DNA from: Clostridium tetanomorphum
GTDB taxonomy: Bacteria; Bacillota; Clostridia; Clostridiales; Clostridiaceae
Assembly: GCF_017873215.1 (NCBI RefSeq)
Contig: NZ_JAGGKA010000007.1
Location: forward strand, 62,001-126,000
DNA length: 64,000 nucleotides
Reading direction: 5' to 3'
Numbering within the stretch: the first letter of the stretch is position 1; each line of letters starts with the position of its first letter. The position numbers and the translations under genes were made by a program. Positions 51,003 through 59,420 of this stretch are shown in pieces. Under the pieces are notes generated by a model. That model saw only the letters and a list, made by a program, of their open reading frames with translations, had not been told where the DNA came from and did not search any database.

Positions 51003-51228
51003 TATTATTATGCTAACATTTTTAATACTCTCGTCTATAATTGTCTCTTCAATGAAGAGTTTATTAGGAGCTATTATAGTTTTTACAGTATATAGCTTGC
51101 TAATGGCAATATTATGGCAGCAATTAAATGCTCCGGATTTAGCTATAACAGAAGCAGCAGTGGGAGCTGGTGTAACAACTGTTTTGTTTATACTGACATT
51201 AAAGAGAATTAGGGGAGTAAAAAAATGA
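50989..51228 (+). CDS. DUF4040 subunit (MbhD / MrpA C-terminal part)
   Basis: The 79-residue protein has three membrane helices with LNAPDLAITEAAVGAGVTT near residues 47-65, the signature of the MrpA-C/MbhD (DUF4040) domain. In Bacillus Mrp this domain is the C-terminal part of the large MrpA; here it is a separate gene, as in archaeal membrane-bound hydrogenases. AAGGGAGAGTAGAGGAAA precedes ATG 50989. Confidence 0.9.
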   Translation: MKLFSIIMLTFLILSSIIVSSMKSLLGAIIVFTVYSLLMAILWQQLNAPDLAITEAAVGAGVTTVLFILTLKRIRGVKK

Positions 51229-51521
51229 GAAAATTCATTGCTATAGTAGTTACAATTGGACTAACTTTAATATTACTTCTTGGAGTTTCTGAGTTACCTG
51301 AGTTTGGGAAAGGTAAATTACCAACTCATAATGAAGTATCTAAATATTATATAGAAAATGCAACCAAGGATACAGGAGCTACTAATATAATAACAGGAGT
51401 TATTCTTGATTATAGAGCTTTTGATACTTTTGTAGAATCTAGTGTATTATTTACTTCAGCTGTTACAGTAATAATCCTTTTAAGAAAGGAAAAGAAAAAG
51501 GAGGGTGACTATGAAAGATAA
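51225..51521 (+). CDS. MbhE-type antiporter subunit
   Basis: The 98-residue protein has one helix at each end and a central soluble part with GATNIITGVILDYRAFDTFVES (key residues Asn, Asp, Arg, Asp, Glu). This is the MbhE region, the last part of MrpA in fused versions. It overlaps DUF4040 and mrpB-like genes at its ends. Confidence 0.9.
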   Translation: MRKFIAIVVTIGLTLILLLGVSELPEFGKGKLPTHNEVSKYYIENATKDTGATNIITGVILDYRAFDTFVESSVLFTSAVTVIILLRKEKKKEGDYER

Positions 51522-51930
51522 GATATTACTAGAAATAACTAAGGTTATAGTGCCCTTAATACAGATATTTGGAATATATGTTATTTTGCATGGACATTTA
51601 AGTCCAGGGGGAGGATTTGCTGGAGGAACTATTATGGGAGCTAGCTTTATTTTGTATAGAATAGTTTTTGGAAAAGAGATGGCACAAAGAAGGTTTAACT
51701 ATGATAAACTGATAAAAATTATTACTTTTGGACTTTTATTATATGGAACTATGAAAGGGTATAGTTTTGTATCTGGGGGAAGTGACTTACATTTACCAAT
51801 GCCTCCATTAGGTACTCCAGGAAATATACTAAGCGGAGGATTTTTGCTTCCATTAAATATTATTGTAGGAGCTGTAGTTGCAATTACAATGTACTTTTTT
51901 TACAGTTTGTTTGAAGAAGGAGATATATAA
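51511..51930 (+). CDS. Antiporter subunit B (MnhB/MrpB)
   Basis: The 139-residue membrane protein has four helices, HGHLSPGGGFAGGTIMGASF near residues 27-46 (the MnhB signature) and a Gly-rich GTPGNILSGGFLLPLNIIVG. I chose ATG 51511, 6 bases after GGAGG, over GTG 51505. It overlaps the MbhE-type gene by 11 bases. It is an essential small subunit of Mrp complexes. Confidence 0.95.
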   Translation: MKDKILLEITKVIVPLIQIFGIYVILHGHLSPGGGFAGGTIMGASFILYRIVFGKEMAQRRFNYDKLIKIITFGLLLYGTMKGYSFVSGGSDLHLPMPPLGTPGNILSGGFLLPLNIIVGAVVAITMYFFYSLFEEGDI

Positions 51931-51932
51931 AA

Positions 51933-52295
51933 ATGGATAGACTCTTAACCAATTATTATGAAACAGGAGCAATAATTCTATTTGGTATAGGCTTTGCAAC
52001 TTTGTTATTGCATAATAATTTAATAAAAAAAATAATTGGACTTAATATTATGGATACTGCTGTATTTTTGTTTTTTATTGCTAAAGGGTATATATCAGGT
52101 AGAGAAGCGCCTATTATTACAGAAAAATTTAAGGGAGTTAATTCCTATATAAATCCTATACCCACATCTTTAATGTTAACTGGAATTGTAGTAGCTGTAA
52201 GTACTACTGCATTTGCATTAGCTTTAACGGTAAAGATATATGAAAAATATGGCACAATAGAGTTAGATGAAATTTTGGAAAATGAGGAGGAATGA
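51933..52295 (+). CDS. Antiporter subunit C (MrpC, NuoK-like)
   Basis: The 120-residue membrane protein has three helices in the NuoK/MrpC pattern, with LIKKIIGLNIMDTAVFLF near residues 30-47 and PIPTSLMLTGIVVAVSTTAFALAL near residues 75-98. It lies 2 bases after the B subunit gene and overlaps the D subunit region. NuoK-like subunits contribute a proton path. Confidence 0.95.
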   Translation: MDRLLTNYYETGAIILFGIGFATLLLHNNLIKKIIGLNIMDTAVFLFFIAKGYISGREAPIITEKFKGVNSYINPIPTSLMLTGIVVAVSTTAFALALTVKIYEKYGTIELDEILENEEE

Positions 52296-52297
52296 AT

Positions 52298-53767
52298 TTG
52301 ATTATTAATAGTTTCCCGATAATTACGGTATTACTTCTATTTATTACGGCAAGTATATTACCCTTAGTTAAAAAAAATATTTTAGTAAAATTAATAAGTT
52401 TATTTTCATTTACTATAAGCTTTCTAATGTATGTATTTACTTTAAACCATGTATTGACAAAAGGTAATTATTTTTATAGAATAGGCCATTTTAATGCGCC
52501 TTTTGGTATAGAATTTCATGTAGGAACAGTAGAAAGCATGATAGGAGTATTATTTACCTTTGTAGCTATAATAGTTATATGGTATTCAATATATAATGAA
52601 GGTTTCGGCATAAATGAAGAAAAAATCCCTCTCTATTATCTTCTTATAAATATATTAGTTGGATCTTTATTAGGAATTGTTTTTTCTAATGACATGTTTA
52701 ATGTTTTCGTTTTCATAGAAATAGGAAATTTAGCTTCCTGTGGTATAGTCATAATAAAAGATAAAAAGGAAAATATAAAAGCAGGGATGAAGTATTTAAT
52801 AATGAGTTGTTTAGGGTCCGGATTAGTTCTTATGGGAATTGCATTTTTATATTCTTTAACGGGACATTTAAACATGACATACATTCACAATGAATTGGTA
52901 AAGAATTATACAAACTATCCTAGATCAATTCTTATAACTTTAGGCTTATTTACAGTAGGCCTTGGAGTGAAAAGTGCTATGTTTCCACTTCATACTTGGT
53001 TGCCAGATGCACATTCTAATGCACCAACTACCTCTAGTGCAATATTATCATCCTTGGTATTAAAAGGCTATGTTCTATTTTTAATTAAAATACTTTATAG
53101 AGTTTTTGGAAGAGAAATAATAGTTCAATTTCCAATACTTAATATAATTTTATTGCTTGGATGTTTTGGTATGATCTTTGGATCTATTTTTGCTATATTC
53201 CAACAGAATCTTAAAAGAGTTATTGCTTACTCTACAGTTGCTCAGATGGGATATGTGTTTTTTGCTATAGGACTTGGTACTGAAATAGGTCTAGTTATGT
53301 CTATATTTCATATTATAGGTCATGCAGTTACAAAAGCAGCGTTATTTTTATGTGCAGGAACTATTATTCAGCGTACAGGACATAAATATTTAAAGGATTT
53401 AAGAGGAGTAGGAAAGGAAATGCCTTATACTTTGGCTTTGTTTTTTATAGCTTCTCTATCTATGGTAGGTATACCGCTATTGCCAGGATTTGTTAGTAAA
53501 TGGTATTTAGCCTTAGGTACAATACAGGCTAACAAGATTATATTAATAGGTGTGATTCTTGCAAGTAGTTTACTAAATGCAATCTACTATTTTCCAATTT
53601 CAATATATGGATTTTTTGGAGAAGAGAATTTACAAGGAAAGATTTATAAAAGTAAAAGTATAAATATAAAACAATTGTTGCCTATAGTTGTATTAGTTAT
53701 TGCCATGTTTTATGTAGGAATTGCATCTAAGGAAATAATAAGTTTAATTAAGACAGGATTAGCATAG
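52298..53767 (+). CDS. Antiporter large subunit 1 (MrpD/MbhH, NuoN/M-like)
   Basis: The ~489-residue membrane protein has about 14 helices and the proton-conducting transporter core. NDMFNVFVFIEIGNLASCG carries the conserved Glu, PLHTWLPDAHSNAPTTSSA the helix-7 region, and AYSTVAQMGY and FHIIGHAVTKAALF the discontinuous helix 12 region with Lys. I favour TTG 52298, 7 bases after AGGAGG, over ATG 52292, which is only 1 base from that site. Confidence 0.93.
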   Translation: MIINSFPIITVLLLFITASILPLVKKNILVKLISLFSFTISFLMYVFTLNHVLTKGNYFYRIGHFNAPFGIEFHVGTVESMIGVLFTFVAIIVIWYSIYNEGFGINEEKIPLYYLLINILVGSLLGIVFSNDMFNVFVFIEIGNLASCGIVIIKDKKENIKAGMKYLIMSCLGSGLVLMGIAFLYSLTGHLNMTYIHNELVKNYTNYPRSILITLGLFTVGLGVKSAMFPLHTWLPDAHSNAPTTSSAILSSLVLKGYVLFLIKILYRVFGREIIVQFPILNIILLLGCFGMIFGSIFAIFQQNLKRVIAYSTVAQMGYVFFAIGLGTEIGLVMSIFHIIGHAVTKAALFLCAGTIIQRTGHKYLKDLRGVGKEMPYTLALFFIASLSMVGIPLLPGFVSKWYLALGTIQANKIILIGVILASSLLNAIYYFPISIYGFFGEENLQGKIYKSKSINIKQLLPIVVLVIAMFYVGIASKEIISLIKTGLA

Positions 53768-53779
53768 GAGGATTTGATT

Positions 53780-55234
53780 TTGAACAATGTACTAATTTTA
53801 CTACCAATAGTTTTTCCTTTTTTAGCAGCTGCTATTATTGGAATGGCGAGATTTAATGAGAAAAAAAGAAATATATTTACAGGAGCAACAGTAAGCTTAA
53901 ATTTATTATTTGTAGTTATAGTATTTTATTTCTTGCCAGAAGGAAAATATCATATCTTCAAAATAAATGAGTTTTTAGATGTATATTTTAAAATAGATAA
54001 ATTAAGTATATTCTTTTCAAGTCTTGTATCCATTTTATGGATGTTTACTACATTATATTCAATGGAATACATGAAACATGAGGGGAAAGAGGACAGATTT
54101 TTTGCTTATTTTTTAGCTACATTAGGAATTACTTTAGGGATTGGGTTTTCAGGAAACTTAATAACACTATATTTTTTCTATGAATTTTTAACTTTGGCTA
54201 CTTTTCCTTTAGTAATTCATTCAGGAACTAAAGCAGCGTTAGATAGTGGTAAAAAATATTTAATTTATTCCTTTGGTGGAGCTACTTTAGTTTTATTTGG
54301 TATGATAGTACTATTTAGTTTGACTAATAAGTTAACTTTTATACCTGGTGGACTGTTAAGAAATATGGATAACAATAATATGATGTTAATTTCAATAAGT
54401 TATTTAACAATGTTTGTTGGATTTGGAGTCAAAGCAGCATTGGTTCCTTTTCATTCTTGGTTACCTCAAGCTATGGTGGCTCCAACACCTGTTAGTTCGC
54501 TTTTACATGCGGTAGCAGTAGTTAAATCTGGAGTTTTTGCTTTAACTAGAACTACGTACTATATATTTGGAGCAGAAATGGTAAGAAGAACTAATACTAC
54601 TAAATATTTAACTGTATTTATAGTTATATCTATACTTATGGGGTCATTTTTAGCAATACACCAAGAGAATTTAAAGAAAAGATTAGCTTATTCAACTATA
54701 AGTCAGTTAGGATATATTTTGTTAGGTATAATTCTTTTAAATAAGAACTCTTTTGTAGGAGGTATGCTTCATCTAATAAATCATGCTGTAATAAAAATCA
54801 CACTTTTCTTTTGTGCAGGAGCTATAATGTACACTACAGGAAAAACAGAAATAGGACAAATTAAGGGTATAGGACGAGAAATGCCTATTACTATGTGGTG
54901 TTTTACTATATCATCTATATCATTAATAGGAATACCTCCTACTAATGGATTTGTTAGTAAATGGTATTTAGCTTTAGGTGGACTTTCAGCAGGCAAAATT
55001 GCTTTTCCAGCAATACTTTTATTGAGTGCTTTACTTACTGCTATATATCTGTTGCCAGTGGTTACTGCAGCATTTTTTAAAAAAGGAGATAATGTTATAC
55101 TTTTAAGAAAAGAAGCACCTAAAAAAATGTTAATTCCTATTGTTATAATAACAGTTATAACCGTATTATTAGGATTATTTCCTAATCCAGTTTTAGTTTT
55201 TGTAAAAGAAATAGCTGATGAATTGATAATGTAG
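53780..55234 (+). CDS. Antiporter large subunit 2 (NuoM/MrpD-like)
   Basis: The ~484-residue protein is a second proton-conducting subunit with SLVSILWMFTTLYSMEYMKH, FYEFLTLATFPLVIH with the key Glu, PFHSWLPQAMVAPTPVSSLLHAVAVVKSG and the FLAIHQENLKKRLAYSTISQ loop. The conserved Lys in HAVAVVKSG supports a functional pump. Two TTG codons are possible; 53780 is 8 bases after AGGAGG. This gene is an addition relative to the seven-gene Bacillus operon. Confidence 0.92.
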   Translation: MNNVLILLPIVFPFLAAAIIGMARFNEKKRNIFTGATVSLNLLFVVIVFYFLPEGKYHIFKINEFLDVYFKIDKLSIFFSSLVSILWMFTTLYSMEYMKHEGKEDRFFAYFLATLGITLGIGFSGNLITLYFFYEFLTLATFPLVIHSGTKAALDSGKKYLIYSFGGATLVLFGMIVLFSLTNKLTFIPGGLLRNMDNNNMMLISISYLTMFVGFGVKAALVPFHSWLPQAMVAPTPVSSLLHAVAVVKSGVFALTRTTYYIFGAEMVRRTNTTKYLTVFIVISILMGSFLAIHQENLKKRLAYSTISQLGYILLGIILLNKNSFVGGMLHLINHAVIKITLFFCAGAIMYTTGKTEIGQIKGIGREMPITMWCFTISSISLIGIPPTNGFVSKWYLALGGLSAGKIAFPAILLLSALLTAIYLLPVVTAAFFKKGDNVILLRKEAPKKMLIPIVIITVITVLLGLFPNPVLVFVKEIADELIM

Positions 55235-55259
55235 TATTTAAAGAAGGGAGGGAATTTTT

Positions 55260-57239
55260 ATGAATGCAAAATTTATTTTAATGTTAATAATAGTAATTCC
55301 TTTATTAGGATCTTTTATTGGATTCGTTATTGGAAAAGTAAGTGAAAAAGTTAGAGATATATTTAATATAATAATGACAGGAACAGTGTTTATTCTTACT
55401 ACATTAATGTTTCCTTCTGTAGAAATGGGAAGAATAGATTTGGAGATACCTAATATTATGGGTATTGGTCTTCAGTTAAAAATGGATATGTTTAGATATA
55501 TATTTGTATGGTTAACAACTTTTATATGGTTTTTAGTTACTATATATTCTACTCAATATTTAATTAGCTATAAAAATAGGAATAGATACTATTTGTTTTT
55601 TATGCTTACTTATTGGAGCACTATAGGAATATTTATTTCAGAGAATTTTTTAAATTTATTTACTTTCTTTGAAATTATGTCCTTAGCTTCCTATCCTCTT
55701 ATAATTCATGATGAAGATAAATATTGTCATGAAGCAGGAGAAACTTATATTATTATGGCAGTTACAGGAGGACTTGTTCTCCTTATGGGATTATTTCTTT
55801 TATATGATTATGCTCAAACATTGGAAATTACTCAGCTTAAAATAGCTGTTAAAAATATTGGACAAATTAAATATTTAATAACCGCTTTAATTGTATTTGG
55901 ATTTGGAGTAAAGGCAGGAATGGTACCTCTTCATATTTGGTTACCTAAGGCTCATCCAGCAGCACCTGCACCAGCAAGTGCTATACTTTCAGGAATACTT
56001 TTAAAGACAGGAATATTTGGAATAATGGTAACATCGCAAATAATGGTTCCTGGGGACCATAAAGTTTCAAATACTATTTTAGTTTTAGGTTTTATAACTA
56101 TGTTTGTAGGCGGTTTCTTGGCCATGTTCCAGAGAAATATAAAAAGAATACTTGCTTATAGTAGCATGAGTCAGATGGGATATATTTTAGTTGGAATTGG
56201 ACTTACAGGTATACTAGGGAATTATAAAGCTGTAGCTTTATATGGAACACTATATCATATAATAAATCATGTTATATTTAAAGTATTGTTATTTATGGCA
56301 GCTGGAGTAATATATATGGCATTACACGAATTAAGTATAAATTCCATTGGAGGTTTTGGTATAAATAAAAAGCTGTTAAAAGTATTATTCTTTATAGGAC
56401 TTTGCGGAATAATAGGTATGCCTGGATTCAATGGATTTATAAGTAAAAATTTACTTCATCATGCTTTAGCTGAAGCTACACATATATATGGTGGAGTGTG
56501 GTTTACTATTGGGGAAATAATTTTTGTAATAAGTAGTGGATTTACTACAGCCTATCTTCTAAAAATATTTATAGCAGTTTTTGTAGAAAAAAGTGATCAT
56601 CAAGTAAATAAAGAAAAAACTAAAATTAATTATAAGGCTCTATTTCCAATGACAGTATTAGCTACTTTAACAATCTATATAGGAATAAATCCTAAGTTTA
56701 TAGTAGGAATTTTAGATAAAGCAGTGAGTCCTTTTAATGTATATAGTAGCATTGAGGCACATTTTTATACATTTGAAAATTTAAAATCCTCATTTATTTC
56801 AATAGGATTAGGAGCATTTTTCTATATAGTCTTCATAAGAAAAGTTTTAAAGAAGGGATCAGGAGAAAATTGGTGGTATGAGAATATAGCATTAAATTGG
56901 TTTAGCATTGAAAAAAATATTTATAAACCTACACTCTCTTTTATATTTAAAAGCAGTAGTTTTATACTGAAAGTTTTTGATGAAGGATTAATAAGATCCA
57001 TTAACTATATAAATGATTTTTTCCAAGCACTAGGTAAAAAGCAAATTGTTTTAAATAAAAATGTTAAAATTAACATAAATATTAAAGATAGGATAGTTCC
57101 AATTAATAAAAAAATAGCTGTAGGAAAAAGTTTGAATGAAGAAATAAGTAAAGCAGGATACAGAATGAATAGTATTACTTATTCTATATATATTTTTGGA
57201 GTAGTACTACTTGTTTTACTTATAGCTTTAGTTTATTAG
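55260..57239 (+). CDS. Antiporter large subunit 3 (NuoL/MrpA-like)
   Basis: The 659-residue protein is a third proton-conducting subunit. It has FFEIMSLASYPLIIHDED, PLHIWLPKAHPAAPAPASAILSG, QRNIKRILAYSSMSQMGY and HVIFKVLLFMAAG, followed by a long C-terminal part with extra helices as in NuoL/MrpA N-terminal modules. A Lys in HVIFK and the Glu/His network are intact. AAGAAGGGAGGGAATTTTT precedes ATG 55260. The operon ends here at a terminator; no hydrogenase or other catalytic gene follows. Confidence 0.92.
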   Translation: MNAKFILMLIIVIPLLGSFIGFVIGKVSEKVRDIFNIIMTGTVFILTTLMFPSVEMGRIDLEIPNIMGIGLQLKMDMFRYIFVWLTTFIWFLVTIYSTQYLISYKNRNRYYLFFMLTYWSTIGIFISENFLNLFTFFEIMSLASYPLIIHDEDKYCHEAGETYIIMAVTGGLVLLMGLFLLYDYAQTLEITQLKIAVKNIGQIKYLITALIVFGFGVKAGMVPLHIWLPKAHPAAPAPASAILSGILLKTGIFGIMVTSQIMVPGDHKVSNTILVLGFITMFVGGFLAMFQRNIKRILAYSSMSQMGYILVGIGLTGILGNYKAVALYGTLYHIINHVIFKVLLFMAAGVIYMALHELSINSIGGFGINKKLLKVLFFIGLCGIIGMPGFNGFISKNLLHHALAEATHIYGGVWFTIGEIIFVISSGFTTAYLLKIFIAVFVEKSDHQVNKEKTKINYKALFPMTVLATLTIYIGINPKFIVGILDKAVSPFNVYSSIEAHFYTFENLKSSFISIGLGAFFYIVFIRKVLKKGSGENWWYENIALNWFSIEKNIYKPTLSFIFKSSSFILKVFDEGLIRSINYINDFFQALGKKQIVLNKNVKININIKDRIVPINKKIAVGKSLNEEISKAGYRMNSITYSIYIFGVVLLVLLIALVY

Positions 57240-57241
57240 GG

Positions 57242-57273
57242 AAAAAGCATGCATTAAAATTGCATGCTTTTTA
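57242..57273 (+). terminator. Terminator of the antiporter operon
   Basis: AAAAAGCATGCA (57242-57253) and TGCATGCTTTTT (57261-57272) form a perfect 12-bp stem, with the T-run in the right arm. Downstream to 57470 the sequence is AT-rich with no other signal. Confidence 0.92.
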
Positions 57274-57483
57274 TCTATGTCGTATTTTAAATTTTTATAA
57301 ATACATATATACACAGATAAAAAGTGAAAATTCTAAAAATATGTTTTTAGTTCATTTTGTGATAAAATTAAGTAATAAAGGTAAATATAAACACAAAACG
57401 AGTAAAAATAAATAATATTATTTAATAATAGTTGTTCAATAAAATGTTTCTTTGTGATAATATTATAATAGGTGGTGGATAAT

Positions 57484-58260
57484 GTGAATGAAAAAGATAT
57501 ATTAGAGTATGTTAGAAAAGACCCTTATTATATAAAGTCATTACCTAATATTACAGAGGAAGTGGCTTTAATAGCTGTAGAAGAAAATGGTTCTTTATTA
57601 AAGTATATAAAAAATCCTTCTGATAAAGTTATATGGAAAGCATTGAAATCAAGTCCATGGGCTGTGGAATATGTAAAAGATCCTTCTGAAGAAATGTGTT
57701 TATTTTGTGTTAAAGACAGTTGGAATACTTTAAAACTTATAAAAAATCCTTCTTATGAAGTTATAAAAGAGGCAGTAAAAGCTAAAGGATGGGCTATACA
57801 ATATGTAAATAATCCAGATTTCCAAATACAAAAGATTGCTATAGAAAAAGATTTTGATTCTATAAAATTCATAGAAAGTCCTATAAATGAAATTCAACTA
57901 TTAGCAGTAAAAAAAGATTGGAGTGCTATTAAATATATAGATATGCCTTGCATAGAAGCAGAAATTGAGGCTGTAAAGAAAAATGAGGAAGCTATGAGAT
58001 ATATGAATAATTTAAGCAAAGAAAAAATTATAGAATTTGTAAAGGTAAACGTTAAAATAGTGAAATATTTGGATAAGAATGCTGTAGAGTTATTAGAAGA
58101 TATTATAAAACAACAAATAGGCAAAGCAGATGTAGAAGATCAATATATTTTAGATTTTATTCAATGTGAGGTGTTTTCATTTGATAAGGTACGCTTTATT
58201 TATAAGAATGGCAGTATGAAAGCAAAAAGAATTTTATTAGATTATAAATTGAGTATATAA
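57484..58260 (+). CDS. Repeat protein (DUF4116-like) beside a MoxR ATPase
   Basis: The ~258-residue protein is built of about seven helical repeats of 22-24 residues with the pattern AI.YI..P....Q..AV: for example YIKNPSDKVIWKALKSSPWA, YVKDPSEEMCLFCVKDSWN and FIESPINEIQLLAVKKDWSA. This resembles DUF4116-type repeats and suggests an alpha-solenoid binding surface. The start is uncertain: GTG 57484 sits 5 bases after GGTGGTGG, and a GTG at 57472 lies inside it. It precedes the MoxR gene by 12 bases and may act as its adaptor or target selector (inference). Confidence 0.72.
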   Translation: MNEKDILEYVRKDPYYIKSLPNITEEVALIAVEENGSLLKYIKNPSDKVIWKALKSSPWAVEYVKDPSEEMCLFCVKDSWNTLKLIKNPSYEVIKEAVKAKGWAIQYVNNPDFQIQKIAIEKDFDSIKFIESPINEIQLLAVKKDWSAIKYIDMPCIEAEIEAVKKNEEAMRYMNNLSKEKIIEFVKVNVKIVKYLDKNAVELLEDIIKQQIGKADVEDQYILDFIQCEVFSFDKVRFIYKNGSMKAKRILLDYKLSI

Positions 58261-58272
58261 GGAGTGTTATAA

Positions 58273-59409
58273 ATGAATTTTAATGATGCACTATTAACAG
58301 TAAGTTTAGTAATAAAAAGTGGAGCGGTTCCCTTACTTATAGGAGAAAGTGGTATAGGAAAGACTTCTTTGGTAAGAGAGTTAGGGAAAAGACAAGGATA
58401 TTATGTAGTAAATATTGATGGTAACTTATTAAAAGAAGGAGAAATAGGTGGACTTCCTACTGTAGAAGATTATACTACTAATATAGATGGAATATTTAAA
58501 AATAGAAAAAAAACTGTATATGCAGTACATACAAAGCTTTTAGAGATAGACAAAGCTTTGGAAGAAAGCATAAACAGCAAAGTATTACTATTTATTGATG
58601 AAATAAATAGATGTGAACATAGTGTTCAGCAAGAATTGATGAATTTAATACTTAATAGAGAAATAAATGGATATAAACTCTCAGATAATGTCCATGTAAT
58701 AGCTGCCATGAATCCATCTAATAAATATGATGAATTTCAGCAAAGTGACTATCAAGTAGTGGATATGGATCCAGCTCAAGAAGATAGATTTGTGTGGATT
58801 GAATTAGATGTAGATGTAAAAACATGGATACAATGGGCAATGAATGATAAAGTTAATATACATGAACATATATTAGAATTTATAGGAACTTTTCCAGAAT
58901 ATCTTCATACTCCATATTCACAAGAGTCCATTAAAGCTACTCCGAGAAGCTGGGAAAGAGTATCTAATAGCTATAAAGTTTATTTAAAAGAAAAAGACAG
59001 ATTTCCTTCAAGAATTTTTTATAATGTGGTAAAAGGTAATGTGGGAGGAAGCATAGCACAAGACTTTTTTAACTTTTTAGAAGAAAATAAAAATCCTTTA
59101 ATATCACCAAAAGATATATTTAATAATGATGAAATAGAAGAAAATTTAATTAGAAGAGTAAAAGAAGAAAGTCATTCTAGGCTATATTTAGCCTCTAAAA
59201 ATGCTCTTGCTTATCTAAAGGATAAAGAAGAAAGGAAAAGAGAAATAGATTTATTCTCTAGGTACTTGCAATTATATCCATCAGATTTAAAAATGGGAAT
59301 AATGCAGGAGATTAAATTAAATTATGAAGATAGTCTTTATAAGGAGTTTATGATGAATGAAAATTTTGTAGAAGGATATTTTGCAATGTATGATCAAATT
59401 CAAGATTAG
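58273..59409 (+). CDS. MoxR-type AAA+ ATPase
   Basis: The 378-residue AAA+ protein has Walker A IGESGIGKTS near residues 23-32, Walker B LLFIDEINR near 104-112, sensor-1 VIAAMNPSNK and DMDPAQEDRFVWIE with the Arg finger. A C-terminal helical lid follows. MoxR ATPases act as chaperone-like remodelers with VWA partners; the next gene, 11 bases after the stop, is such a partner. AAGGAGTGTTATAA precedes ATG 58273. Confidence 0.92.
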   Translation: MNFNDALLTVSLVIKSGAVPLLIGESGIGKTSLVRELGKRQGYYVVNIDGNLLKEGEIGGLPTVEDYTTNIDGIFKNRKKTVYAVHTKLLEIDKALEESINSKVLLFIDEINRCEHSVQQELMNLILNREINGYKLSDNVHVIAAMNPSNKYDEFQQSDYQVVDMDPAQEDRFVWIELDVDVKTWIQWAMNDKVNIHEHILEFIGTFPEYLHTPYSQESIKATPRSWERVSNSYKVYLKEKDRFPSRIFYNVVKGNVGGSIAQDFFNFLEENKNPLISPKDIFNNDEIEENLIRRVKEESHSRLYLASKNALAYLKDKEERKREIDLFSRYLQLYPSDLKMGIMQEIKLNYEDSLYKEFMMNENFVEGYFAMYDQIQD

Positions 59410-59420
59410 AGGGGATGAAT

